DNA of 64,000 nt from UBA1351 sp963677885 (lineage in GTDB: Bacteria; Bacillota; Clostridia; Lachnospirales; Vallitaleaceae): NCBI GenBank assembly GCA_963677885.1, contig OY782500.1, forward strand, positions 4,154,001-4,218,000, given 5' to 3'. The first letter of the stretch is position 1, and every line of letters begins with the position of its first letter. The notes below the pieces were generated by a model. That model was not told the origin of the DNA and ran no database searches. It was given only the letters and a program-made list of their open reading frames with translations. Positions 9,610 through 18,595 of this stretch are shown here, in pieces. The position numbers were made by a program, and so were the translations under genes.

Positions 9610-9631
9610 CTTAAGTGATATAATACTTAAG
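9610..9631 (+). promoter_or_regulatory. inverted repeat over a -10 box, oxidoreductase promoter
   Basis: CTTAAGT and ACTTAAG flank GATATAAT, so a TATAAT -10 box (9619-9624) lies inside an 8-base palindrome centre. A repressor bound here would cover the promoter. A -35 element is weak (TTTTGA, 17 bases upstream). Confidence 0.45.
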
Positions 9632-9653
9632 ATGACATATTATAGGAGGCATT

Positions 9654-10637
9654 ATGAAACTAGGAATAATTGGAGCAGGTACAATCATCAAGGATTTTTT
9701 TGAGGCAATGGAAGAGCTGGAAGGTCTCGTAAGCGTTGCCGCTATCTCTGTACGACCGGAGTCCCTGGAAAAGCATAGACCTGTATATGAACCTTTGGGT
9801 ATAGATGTTTATAGTGATGTTAATAAAATGATGGAAGAGGCAGATATCGATACAGTTTATGTGGCTCTTCCCAATCAGTTGCATTTTGAGTACAGCATGA
9901 AGGCGCTAAAGGCTGGTAAACACGTCATTTGTGAGAAACCTTTGGTTCCCACAGCCGACCAGGCAAGAGCCTTAAGAGATGAGGCAAGAAAACAGGAAGT
10001 ATTGATTTTTGAGGCAATAACTACCTTGTATCAAAAGTATTTTCTTGATATTAAGGACTTGCTTTCCCAGGAAAAAATTGGTTCCACGAAAATCGTCGAA
10101 TGTAATTATTCCCAGTATTCAAGACGGTACGATAAATTCAAGGAAGGCATTATACTACCTGCCTTTGATCCGGACATGTATGGCGGAGCCCTAATGGACA
10201 TCAATTCTTATAATGTCCATTTTGCAGTAGGTCTTTTTGGAAGACCCCTATCTCAGGCATATTATCCCAATGTAGAAAAAGGAATCGATACGTCTGGTGT
10301 TTTGGTCCTTAAGTACCCGGGATTTATCTGTATTTGTACCGGAGCCAAAGATTGCTCAACCGGTTCCAAGGCCAATATATCAATTCAGGGCGATAAAGGG
10401 ACGATCTTAGTAGATTCTCCGGCTAATACGCTGACCACCTATAGACTGGAACCGGTTCAGGGAACTCCTGAATCCAAAGAAGAGATCTTCAACCACCGGA
10501 TGACTGAAGAGTTTAAAATGTTCGCTGAGTATATTAAGAATAAAGATTTTGGCGCTTTTGAGGAAAAGATGGAACACTCAATTATAGTCATGGGGATACT
10601 GGAAGAAGCCAGAAAGCAGACTCCCGGTACATTGTAA
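9654..10637 (+). CDS. Gfo/Idh/MocA-family oxidoreductase
   Basis: NAD(P)-dependent sugar or polyol dehydrogenase family. The N-terminal Rossmann fold opens with LGIIGAGTI, and the EKPL motif (CEKPLVPT, near residues 93-100) supplies the usual catalytic Lys. A C-terminal alpha/beta domain forms the substrate site. At 327 residues it has normal family length. AGGAGG lies 5 bases before the ATG. It is monocistronic, closed by the terminator at 10664, and divergent from the GH2 gene, so a role in handling a sugar released by that enzyme is plausible. The substrate is not identifiable from sequence. Confidence 0.87.
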   Translation: MKLGIIGAGTIIKDFFEAMEELEGLVSVAAISVRPESLEKHRPVYEPLGIDVYSDVNKMMEEADIDTVYVALPNQLHFEYSMKALKAGKHVICEKPLVPTADQARALRDEARKQEVLIFEAITTLYQKYFLDIKDLLSQEKIGSTKIVECNYSQYSRRYDKFKEGIILPAFDPDMYGGALMDINSYNVHFAVGLFGRPLSQAYYPNVEKGIDTSGVLVLKYPGFICICTGAKDCSTGSKANISIQGDKGTILVDSPANTLTTYRLEPVQGTPESKEEIFNHRMTEEFKMFAEYIKNKDFGAFEEKMEHSIIVMGILEEARKQTPGTL

Positions 10638-10663
10638 TAAATTATAATATTTTGAAATATAAA

Positions 10664-10709
10664 AGATGGTCCGCCGGCTATGCAAGTCGGTGAACCATCT
10701 TATTTTTTA
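10664..10709 (+). terminator. terminator after oxidoreductase gene
   Basis: A 15-position stem (AGATGGTCCGCCGGC with GTCGGTGAACCATCT, one mismatch and two G-U pairs) followed by TATTTTTTA. Confidence 0.75.
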
Positions 10710-10758
10710 TGAAAATATAAGTCTATGTATTAGTAATCAAAAGAATAGCAAAGAACCT

Positions 10759-10923
10759 TTAATCTTGCCAGTCAGGTTGGTCGCCAGGTCCTACAGGGTC
10801 TTCCTGATGTACATAGCCGGTGCCTAGTTCGCCATGAACCTTTCCACCAGCAGCATAAAGTGTCGATGTAAAAGAAGTAGCAAGCAGGGCAATCAGAAGT
10901 AGGCATAATAATAGTTTTTTCAA
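10759..10923 (-). CDS. small secreted peptide, 54 residues, unknown function
   Basis: A TTG codon at 10923 is preceded by TAGGAGG six bases upstream, one of the strongest ribosome sites in the window. The product starts MKKLLLCLLLIALLATSF, a clear signal peptide, with a likely signal peptidase site after TLYAA near residue 25. The mature part would be about 29 residues, rich in Gly, Pro, Asp and His, with the tail GPGDQPDWQD and no cysteine. It is too short for common length cut-offs. I do not recognise the family. It may be a secreted signal, a cell-wall-associated peptide or a decayed gene. It stands alone between a + strand terminator and the esterase promoter region. Confidence 0.6.
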   Translation of the reverse strand: MKKLLLCLLLIALLATSFTSTLYAAGGKVHGELGTGYVHQEDPVGPGDQPDWQD

Positions 10924-11120
10924 TTGAACCTCCTACTGCAACTCATATAGTTGCTATCGAGCAAATGTAGTTTACTCTTTAAGTTTACTGCTGTTTGAGA
11001 GGCCGGTCAAGCACTTGGGATAATGAATTTCTTACATAAGCATACGAATTCCTGTTGGCAAATAAAAGTGTCATCTTTTCTGTGATATAATATAATAAGA
11101 GACAGACATTCATAATCGAG

Positions 11121-13319
11121 GTGAGAACCATACAGAGTAAAAAGACAAAAATCATACTAAAAGCTATGGCTAAGTTGGACATTAAGCAAAAGGCAGAATA
11201 CATCCACTGTGATGAAAATCATGATTTTGTGAGACCAAAGTTTATGTTAAAAGGTATGGAGACTGAAGAGTACAGTTTCCATGGCTTTAAGGTGGTGTCT
11301 GTCCATAATCCCAACTTGCCTATTGATTACCAGGTTTTGTATTTACACGGAGGAGCCTATGCCAAGGGGATTAAGCTCCATCATTATCATTTGATTGAAA
11401 CATTTGCAAATGGACTCAGGGGTCAGGTTACTATGGTGGATTATCCCTTGGCTCCCAAGCATGCGGCCAAGGAGACAATAGATCTGTGCTTTGAGCTTTA
11501 TAAAAAGATTGCAGGTGCAACAGACAAGCCTTTAGTTCTTATTGGAGACTCAGCAGGTGGAGGCCTTGCCCTGGCTTTACTCATGATGATTCGAGATGAC
11601 AAGAATGAAGGTCATAACCGACTTCCAATGCCATACAAGACAATACTTTATTCGCCGTGGCTGGACCTTGACCTGGCCAATCCTGAAATTGATGACTATG
11701 AAGATAAGGATTATATACTTTCCAGACAGGCCTTAATTGAGATTGGACGCATTTACGCCGGTGAGTTGACGACACAAAATCCACTGGTATCCCCAATATA
11801 TGGAGACCTCAATCAACTGGGAGACATATATGTGTTTTACGGCAGTCATGAGCTCTTTTATCCGGATTGTAAAAGATTTTCGGAGCTGGAGAATCTAAAA
11901 GGTACCAAGATTACCGGTCAGGCCTTTGATGAGATGCCCCATGACTGGGTGGTTATGCCTATTGAAGAGAGCAATGAAGCCATTAAAAAAACGATTATTT
12001 TTGTTAGGGGAAAGGCAGGTGATTCCTTGACAAAAGCTAAGAACAGAGGACGTCATCATGGCACCTGGAGGCGATTGGACAATACAGCCCATATTTTTCC
12101 CCTCATATCCAATTCCAATCACTCCAATGTATTTCGGGTGTCTATGATGCTTAAGAACAATATTGATCCAGTTTATCTACAGGAGGCTTTAGAACAAGCC
12201 TTGCCATGGTTTCCCCATTTTCAATCAAGAATCAGGAAAGGTGCTTTTTGGTATTATTTTGAGAAAAATCAGCATCCAATCTTTGAGGTGGAAGAGGAGG
12301 CTTTTCGTCCATGCTCTTTTATAGATCTTCATAAAAACCATCACTACCTTTTCAAGGTTTTCTACTACCAAAAAAGAATAACCCTTGAAGTCTTTCATGT
12401 CCTTACCGATGGAACCGGAGCTCTTGATTTTCTTAAGGCTATTACAGCCAACTATTTAAGGTTGGTTAATGGAGAGTCTGTTAAATTGGATGGGGAAGTC
12501 ATTGAAACCTTGGGAGATATTGAGGACTCTTATAAGAGGAACTATAAAAAGCGAAAAGTAGTCAAACAGAAAAACATACTGGCTCATGAGATTAAAGGTA
12601 AAAAGCTGGAAATGTATAGGATGGGACTCATTCAGGGTTTTATCAATGTGAAGGAAATACTTGCCTTTGTTAAATCCCAGGAACATACCATCACTTCCTA
12701 TTTGGCCACTGTATATCTTTGGGCTATCTATCGAAGTGAGCATTTGGAAACCTGCAGTCACAAGCCTATACGTATTGCTGTACCAGTCAATCTTAGACCT
12801 TTTTTTGAATCGACAACATCCATGAACTTTTATTCTTATATTTCCATTCACCTGGAGGCAAAAGATGAGGAATATACCTTTGAGGAAATTGGTGAACTGG
12901 TGAAGGCTCAGTTTAAGAGTCAGATTAAGAAAGAAGCTTTTATAAAAAAAATCTCGGAAGATGTTAGAAAGTCTAAGAATGTATTTGTTCGAATTGCACC
13001 AAGATTTGTGAAATATGGAATTGTCAAAATTATTTACCATAGGTCCATGAAGGCCTATACGACTACCTTGAGTAATCTAGGGAAGGTAAACATGCCGGAA
13101 AAATACCAAGACCAGATTGAACACCTTGAGCTACTTCTTAACCCAAGTAAATCCAATATAATTAAGTTGGGGGTGGCCGGGTATAGAGACCTTTTGGTTG
13201 TTTCTTTTACCTCCCAGCTTATCGATACAGGTGTTCAAAAAGTCTTCTTTAGAAAACTTGCCAAAGATGGGCTTGGTGTAAGAATAGAAAGTAATGGTGT
13301 TTATTATGAGAACCTGTAA
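11121..13319 (+). CDS. alpha/beta-hydrolase and acyltransferase-like fusion protein
   Basis: Two domains in one chain. Residues 1 to about 300 are an HSL-type alpha/beta hydrolase: oxyanion motif LHGGAY near 75-80, nucleophile GDSAGGG with Ser near 144, and a late DWVVMP-type His region. Residues about 310-732 resemble the alcohol acetyltransferase/condensation superfamily, with the catalytic pattern FHVLTDGTGAL (HxxxDG) near 424-434. In related Clostridia these are usually two adjacent genes next to a DUF6320 gene, which also follows here. The acyl substrate is unknown. The start is uncertain: the GTG at 11121 overlaps the only ribosome-like site (GAGGTGA), and an in-frame ATA lies 9 bases later at a better distance. 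The stop overlaps the next gene. Confidence 0.82.
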   Translation: MRTIQSKKTKIILKAMAKLDIKQKAEYIHCDENHDFVRPKFMLKGMETEEYSFHGFKVVSVHNPNLPIDYQVLYLHGGAYAKGIKLHHYHLIETFANGLRGQVTMVDYPLAPKHAAKETIDLCFELYKKIAGATDKPLVLIGDSAGGGLALALLMMIRDDKNEGHNRLPMPYKTILYSPWLDLDLANPEIDDYEDKDYILSRQALIEIGRIYAGELTTQNPLVSPIYGDLNQLGDIYVFYGSHELFYPDCKRFSELENLKGTKITGQAFDEMPHDWVVMPIEESNEAIKKTIIFVRGKAGDSLTKAKNRGRHHGTWRRLDNTAHIFPLISNSNHSNVFRVSMMLKNNIDPVYLQEALEQALPWFPHFQSRIRKGAFWYYFEKNQHPIFEVEEEAFRPCSFIDLHKNHHYLFKVFYYQKRITLEVFHVLTDGTGALDFLKAITANYLRLVNGESVKLDGEVIETLGDIEDSYKRNYKKRKVVKQKNILAHEIKGKKLEMYRMGLIQGFINVKEILAFVKSQEHTITSYLATVYLWAIYRSEHLETCSHKPIRIAVPVNLRPFFESTTSMNFYSYISIHLEAKDEEYTFEEIGELVKAQFKSQIKKEAFIKKISEDVRKSKNVFVRIAPRFVKYGIVKIIYHRSMKAYTTTLSNLGKVNMPEKYQDQIEHLELLLNPSKSNIIKLGVAGYRDLLVVSFTSQLIDTGVQKVFFRKLAKDGLGVRIESNGVYYENL

Positions 13320-13983
13320 AAAATGTCATGTAGAGATTATGGATGATACCCATACCTGTCCATTGTGCAAGTCAGTTTTAATCGAAGTTGAGGGTGAACA
13401 TTCTGCTCTCATTGCCAACGGATACCCGGACCTTGCCTTTACAAGTGATGGGTTTCATCTTTTAAATAAGATCATGGTATTCCTATCCATTATAATTACC
13501 CTGATTTCTATTGTGGTAAACTATGTTTTTTATAGTGGGATTTTGTGGTCAGTTATTTCCATAGCTATTGTTCTTTATTCATGGACTATTGTAAGGCATG
13601 CCATTATTAACAGCTTTCAACTGGCCTCAAAAATAATGGTCCAGTGTATATCAGCAGCAGTTATTGTGGTTTGTATCGATTATGTTATTGGCTACAGGGG
13701 CTGGTCCATCAATTATGTAGTACCCCAAATAAGTATTGCGGCCAATATCAGTGTATTCGTTTTATTGATTATCAGTAAGCTGGACTGGAAAAGATTTGTT
13801 CTGCAAATACTGGCTATGGGATTCCTGGGACTCATTCCAATGCTCCTGCTTGTGTTTGGGCTGGTAGACCATCCTTTGATGTCCTTTATTGCCAGTGGTA
13901 TATCTGTTGTCATTGTCCTCTTTACCCTGGTTTTTGGTGATAAGTCGGTGAAGACGGAGATTATCCGTAGGTTTCATATATAA
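13306..13983 (+). CDS. DUF6320-like zinc-ribbon membrane protein
   Basis: The N-terminal zinc ribbon uses two CxxC pairs (TCKKCHVEI and TCPLCKSV), and about six hydrophobic segments follow from residue 45 onward. This layout matches the DUF6320 family, which travels with alcohol-acetyltransferase-like proteins in Lachnospiraceae. I use the ATG at 13306, because family members begin just before the first CxxC; an ATG four codons earlier is possible. The start overlaps the end of the fusion gene by 14 bases, indicating translational coupling. A role as membrane partner of the acyltransferase is inferred from this conserved pairing only. Confidence 0.72.
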   Translation: MRTCKKCHVEIMDDTHTCPLCKSVLIEVEGEHSALIANGYPDLAFTSDGFHLLNKIMVFLSIIITLISIVVNYVFYSGILWSVISIAIVLYSWTIVRHAIINSFQLASKIMVQCISAAVIVVCIDYVIGYRGWSINYVVPQISIAANISVFVLLIISKLDWKRFVLQILAMGFLGLIPMLLLVFGLVDHPLMSFIASGISVVIVLFTLVFGDKSVKTEIIRRFHI

Positions 13984-14011
13984 AAAAATGATGAGGAGTA
14001 AGAGAGAGGGT

Positions 14012-15292
14012 ATGATTAAGAAAGTAAGTATACGTCTACTTATCATTTGTTTAAGTTTGATGGTAGCCTGTAACAGTTATGAAGAAAAAACAGATACTGA
14101 TTACACAGATTCTGATGAGGATAGTTCAGAGATTGATTCAGGGACTTCAGAGAATGATATAAATCGTACAGGGGATGACATAAACATGGACGAGGATGAT
14201 TCTATAAACCAGGAAGATGACTTAAAAAGCTTGGATCCAGAGGACCATAATTTCAATCATGAAGATAGCGATGTTGGTCAAAAGGATGATAATCTCGCCA
14301 ATCAAGAGGAATCTGACTTAGAGGACCAAGATGATAGTGGAAGTTGGGAATGGCCCTATGATGAACCCGATAACCATAATTTAAGGTCTGAAATCGTCGA
14401 TAACCTGCACCAAAGCCTATATGATATGGATGTACTGGGTGCACTTGTTATTAAGGACGGTTATATCGTCGATGAATATTATGATACAGGCTATGATAGG
14501 ACAAGTGTTTTCCCTATGAGTTCTGCATCGAAAAGTGTAACGGCGACACTTTTTGGAATTGCTGTAGATCAAGAATACATTAAGGATACTGATGTCTTAT
14601 TATCAGAGTATTATCCCCAAATTGACAGTCTTGAAGGCTGGAAGGATATACGGTTATGGCATCTTTTGACCCATACAGCCGGCGTAGATGCCAGTGATGA
14701 GGTTTACTGGTATGAATGGAGAAAAGCTGCCGATTGGATTCATGATATTCTTCGAAGGCCTCTTATTGCTGAACCTGGTACAAGATTTATATATTCAACA
14801 GGAAATACTCACTTATTAACTGCGATTATGGAGAAAGAGACTGGTGAAGACCTTCTTTCTTATGGCAGGAGATTTCTGTTTGATCCCTTGGGAATGGATA
14901 GTGTTGAGCTGTCTAAGGATCCACAGGGGATTTCAGATGGAGGAAACGGCTTTTCTATGAACCTTTATGATATGGCTAAGATCGGCCAATTATATATTAA
15001 TAAAGGGGTCTGGGAAGGACAAAGAATTGTTTCTGAAGGATGGATTGAGGAGGCGACCAAACTTCAGTTTAAGCGGTCATCAGGAAGTGCAGATTACGGA
15101 TACCAATGGTGGGTCAGAAGTTTTGGCCAAAAGGCTTATCCTTCATTTTTTGCCCAAGGGCATGGAGGCCAGTTTATTTTTGTTATTCCTGATGTAAGCC
15201 TGGTGGTGGTTTTTGCCAGTGACCATTCTGGGGTCAGCTCTAGATACTGGTCTTATGTATCTGATCTTGTAAATGCCTGTGAGCAAGACTAG
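14012..15292 (+). CDS. beta-lactamase-fold serine hydrolase lipoprotein
   Basis: Surface-anchored hydrolase of the class C beta-lactamase/penicillin-binding-protein superfamily. A lipoprotein signal ends in LMVAC with Cys near residue 20. About 95 very acidic residues follow (Asp, Glu, Asn-rich), probably a spacer through the wall. The catalytic SxxK is seen in SSASKSV, the Tyr motif as IYSTGNT and the KTG equivalent as GHGGQF. Such proteins act as peptidases or esterases on wall or other ester/amide substrates; the substrate is not known. I start at the ATG at 14012; ATGs at 13988 and 13991 would add up to 8 residues and lack a ribosome site. It may be co-transcribed with the DUF6320 gene. 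Confidence 0.82.
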   Translation: MIKKVSIRLLIICLSLMVACNSYEEKTDTDYTDSDEDSSEIDSGTSENDINRTGDDINMDEDDSINQEDDLKSLDPEDHNFNHEDSDVGQKDDNLANQEESDLEDQDDSGSWEWPYDEPDNHNLRSEIVDNLHQSLYDMDVLGALVIKDGYIVDEYYDTGYDRTSVFPMSSASKSVTATLFGIAVDQEYIKDTDVLLSEYYPQIDSLEGWKDIRLWHLLTHTAGVDASDEVYWYEWRKAADWIHDILRRPLIAEPGTRFIYSTGNTHLLTAIMEKETGEDLLSYGRRFLFDPLGMDSVELSKDPQGISDGGNGFSMNLYDMAKIGQLYINKGVWEGQRIVSEGWIEEATKLQFKRSSGSADYGYQWWVRSFGQKAYPSFFAQGHGGQFIFVIPDVSLVVVFASDHSGVSSRYWSYVSDLVNACEQD

Positions 15293-15367
15293 TTGGTGCC
15301 TAGACTATATAACTAATGTACTAGTTATAGTGCCCCATATGTTATATAATGTTATTAGGTGATGAAT

Positions 15368-16819
15368 ATGAAAATAAGATTTTATGGAATAATCCTTTTA
15401 TTGGTGACAGCTTTATTAACTTTTATTGTTTTCAATGTTACTGAACTTCATAACGAAGCGAATGAAAACCAATATAACAGGTTAACCAATGACCTTAGTC
15501 AGGTTACGACCAGGTTTGCTTCCTGGGTCAATACTAAGACCGGTATGCTTGAAACTTCAAAAGATATTGTGGACAACTTTTCCTGTGAGGAAGTTGTTGC
15601 TTATCATACAGAGAATCCTTTTCTGAATATCAACAATGAAGACCCAGATGTATCACAAGTCTATATTGGCTTGGCTAATGGCGGATTCGTCACCGGTGGT
15701 CAGTGGATACCTCCTGAGGATTATGATCCAAGAACCAGAACCTGGTATAAGGAAGCACTGGCAGCTGAGGATACGATTATTTCCAAAATCTATATCGATA
15801 GAGAAACAGGAAATCAGCTGGTTACCATTAGCTCGCCCCTTTATCTGGAAAATGAATTTGCAGGGGTTATTGCAGCAGATGTTTTTTTGACGGATATCCA
15901 CAATTTTTTACGTGATATTTTAGAGGGTGATAAGGTTTACTCCTATCTGATTGACTCCGATGGAGCTATTGTAGCCCATACTTTAGATGAAAGTTTTATC
16001 GGTCAATATATAAATCTGGAAGACAATGACTTGAGTCGGTCTTTTAAACAGGCCAAGGGAACTGATGAGCTGATACGTATTCAGTATGAGTTTAATAATC
16101 AGAATGTCCAAGGAATTATTCAAAAAATTATTGATGTTCAATGGTTTTTGGTAGTAGCTGTTAAGGATGAAAACCCGATTAGTAACTTTAGTGTTATTGA
16201 TAATGGAGCATTGGGATTTAACCTGGTCCTTCTTGTTGTGATTATGAGTCTGCTCCTTATTATTGTACGTATGAAAAGAACCCTTGATACAAATAATGAA
16301 AAGTTAAGAATGGATAATGAAAAAGACTTTTTGACTGGCATATACAACCGACGCTACTTTAATCTTTCCTATGAAAAAATGTGGCGGGCTTCTTTGATTG
16401 ATGATTCCATAAGTCTTTTAATCATGGATATAGATTTCTTTAAGAACTACAATGATACATATGGACATCTGAAGGGTGATGACGTATTAAAAGACATTGT
16501 TGATATTATTCACAGCCAGATCCGTAAAGAAGACATACTGGCCAGGTATGGTGGTGAAGAATTTATCCTCCTCTTAAACCAGGTGCCTTTGGATAAGGCA
16601 GTAATTATTGGAGATAAGATTAGACAAGCAGTCTTTGACGCCAACATGGAGCATATTGATGCTCCTTTGGGACGGATGACCATAAGTGTTGGTGTGGCAA
16701 CAGGTAACAGGGAAAAATACCTGGAAAGTGATGCATTAATCAATGAAGCGGATTCCTATCTCTACAAGGCCAAAGAGGCAGGTAGGAACAGGGTTGAATC
16801 AGAGCTTAATCAGGGTTGA
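15368..16819 (+). CDS. diguanylate cyclase with extracellular Cache sensor
   Basis: Makes cyclic di-GMP from two GTP. A membrane segment at about residues 5-25 is followed by a periplasmic-type dCache sensor (FGxW-like 'YIGLANGGFVTGG', 'DPRTRTWYKEAL'), a second membrane segment at about 277-297 and a GGDEF domain. The active motif is GGEEF near 395-399, and FLTGIYNRRYF and DIDFFKNYND are intact, so activity is expected. No RxxD inhibitory site is obvious before the motif. The ATG at 15368 has AGGTGA at a 5-base spacing; the GTG at 15359 is unlikely. A near-palindrome (CTATATAACTA / TAGTTATAG, 15305-15330) lies upstream. The product would feed the riboswitches at 36.9-37.1 kb. Confidence 0.92.
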   Translation: MKIRFYGIILLLVTALLTFIVFNVTELHNEANENQYNRLTNDLSQVTTRFASWVNTKTGMLETSKDIVDNFSCEEVVAYHTENPFLNINNEDPDVSQVYIGLANGGFVTGGQWIPPEDYDPRTRTWYKEALAAEDTIISKIYIDRETGNQLVTISSPLYLENEFAGVIAADVFLTDIHNFLRDILEGDKVYSYLIDSDGAIVAHTLDESFIGQYINLEDNDLSRSFKQAKGTDELIRIQYEFNNQNVQGIIQKIIDVQWFLVVAVKDENPISNFSVIDNGALGFNLVLLVVIMSLLLIIVRMKRTLDTNNEKLRMDNEKDFLTGIYNRRYFNLSYEKMWRASLIDDSISLLIMDIDFFKNYNDTYGHLKGDDVLKDIVDIIHSQIRKEDILARYGGEEFILLLNQVPLDKAVIIGDKIRQAVFDANMEHIDAPLGRMTISVGVATGNREKYLESDALINEADSYLYKAKEAGRNRVESELNQG

Positions 16820-16837
16820 TTAAAGAATATAAGACCA

Positions 16838-18580
16838 ATGACAGAATATATTTTTATTAACACAATACAACAATTAGATCAACTGGAAATTACTCCAGAA
16901 GATAAACGAATTTGTGGTATCGATACAGAAACTACAGGGCTAGATCCAAGATTGGATCGACTCAGACTTATACAGATAGCGGTTTCAGGCCAGGCAACTT
17001 ATGTTATTGACTGTTTTGAAGTCCTGCCTTTAGGCTTGAGTCGAATTCAGGATTACTTGGATTCTTTTCATGTAAAAATATTTCAGAATGCCAAGTTTGA
17101 TATTAACTTCCTCCTGGCAAACGGTTTGGTCATAAATGGTCAACTATTTGATACGATGTTGGCAGGACTTTTGTTGAGGACCAGTGGTGGACCAAAGCGA
17201 GTTGGTCTGGCAGATTTGACCAACCACTATCTTGGGATAGAACTGTCAAAGGACCAGCAAAAGAGTGATTTCTCTGCTGGCTTAAGTGAGGACCAGATTC
17301 TCTACGGTGCAAAAGATGCAGCCGTCTTGCTCAAACTGAGGGGAGTTTTGGTTCAGGAACTAAAGGCTAATCAATTGATAGAGGTGGCAAGGTTGGAGTT
17401 TGCCTGCGTATACGCTATCGCTCATATGGAGTTTTACGGTATTCATGTTAATCTTGAAAAATGGAAAGCCTTGACACTTGCCAAAGAAAAGGAAAAAGCA
17501 GAACTTCTAAATCAACTCTATCCATACATTGGCTATCCTACAGTCCAGGTAGGTCTCTTTGAAGAGAAAAGTGAAAGTCCTTTTAATCCGAATTCCAATA
17601 AACAGGTGATGGAAATCCTTGCTGGCCAAGGGATTCATGTGGACAATACATCTAAATATGCCCTTTCCCATTATTTGGATCACCCTTTTGTTTCGCTTCT
17701 CATGAAGTATAGACATGTTGAAAAAGAGTTATCTACCTTTTTACTTACAATCCCCGGTCAGGTACACCCTTATACCCAAAGGCTCCATCCCCATTATGGT
17801 CAAAATGGAGCCTATAGCGGAAGAATGTCCTGTACAAATCCCAACATTCAACAGATACCAAGAGGCAAAGACTTTCGGGAATGTTTTGATGCACCTAAAG
17901 GAAGAACCCTGGTTATTGCAGATTATTCCCAGATTGAGCTTAGGGTCATCGCTGAATATGCCCAGGACCAAAGAATGATTGATGCCTATAGGAATGGTGA
18001 GGATCTTCACCGTTTAACAGCCTCTTTAGTCCTTCAAAAAGATATTCAGCTCATATCCAAAGAAGAAAGACAGGCGGCAAAGGCCGTTAATTTTGGCTTG
18101 GTTTTTGGAATGGGAGCTGCTGGTCTTAAGGGATATGCCGCTGATACTTATGGAACCCATATGACCATGGAAGAAGCGGAGCTTTTTAGAAAAAGGTACT
18201 TTCAGGCCTACCGTGGAGTGGATCAGTGGCAAAGTCATATTCGTAAAACCCTTCCGATTACATCCAGGACTCTGGCAGGACGGAAACATAATTACAGTGA
18301 TCAGTCCGGTCTATCAGCCAGGTATAATACACCTATTCAGGGAACGGCTGCGGATATTCTTAAAAATGCCCTCGGTCTTCTCTATGAAAAGATTAAGGGC
18401 AGGTCCATAAATATAGTAGCTGTTGTTCACGATGAGATTGTCTTGGAGTGTAATGAAAATATAGGGAAGGAAACGGCCGGTCTCCTAAAGTCAGTAATGG
18501 AAGAGGCTGGTGGAAAATATTTGCAAAAAGTCCCTGTGGTGGCGGAAGTGGCAGTATCTGAGTCCTGGGCAGGCAAATAG
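16838..18580 (+). CDS. family A DNA polymerase with 3'-5' exonuclease, no 5' nuclease
   Basis: Template-directed DNA polymerase of about 580 residues, much shorter than Pol I (about 880-930) because the 5' nuclease is absent. The N terminus is a DnaQ-like exonuclease with the metal-binding DxE in GIDTETTGLD (27-36). Polymerase motif A is DYSQIELRV near 361, motif B RQAAKAVNFGLVFGMG near 411-426 and motif C VVHDEIV near 530. The residue aligned with E. coli Tyr766 appears to be Phe (VFGM instead of the usual IYGM). The exonuclease keeps its first acidic motif. Similar proteins are found in phages and in some Firmicutes. No replication or phage genes are adjacent. Its role beside a presumed full-length Pol I elsewhere is open. 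Confidence 0.88.
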   Translation: MTEYIFINTIQQLDQLEITPEDKRICGIDTETTGLDPRLDRLRLIQIAVSGQATYVIDCFEVLPLGLSRIQDYLDSFHVKIFQNAKFDINFLLANGLVINGQLFDTMLAGLLLRTSGGPKRVGLADLTNHYLGIELSKDQQKSDFSAGLSEDQILYGAKDAAVLLKLRGVLVQELKANQLIEVARLEFACVYAIAHMEFYGIHVNLEKWKALTLAKEKEKAELLNQLYPYIGYPTVQVGLFEEKSESPFNPNSNKQVMEILAGQGIHVDNTSKYALSHYLDHPFVSLLMKYRHVEKELSTFLLTIPGQVHPYTQRLHPHYGQNGAYSGRMSCTNPNIQQIPRGKDFRECFDAPKGRTLVIADYSQIELRVIAEYAQDQRMIDAYRNGEDLHRLTASLVLQKDIQLISKEERQAAKAVNFGLVFGMGAAGLKGYAADTYGTHMTMEEAELFRKRYFQAYRGVDQWQSHIRKTLPITSRTLAGRKHNYSDQSGLSARYNTPIQGTAADILKNALGLLYEKIKGRSINIVAVVHDEIVLECNENIGKETAGLLKSVMEEAGGKYLQKVPVVAEVAVSESWAGK

Positions 18581-18595
18581 AAGGGAATGTTTCGA

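Noticed and set aside
10985..11203. 72-codon minus-strand frame overlapping the esterase start
   Set aside because: It overlaps the promoter and first codons of the fusion gene and has no ribosome site; the 54-residue peptide at 10759 is better supported.
12456..13040. 194-codon open frame on the minus strand
   Set aside because: It lies fully opposite the acyltransferase domain of a clear gene, has no ribosome site and shows no recognisable motif.
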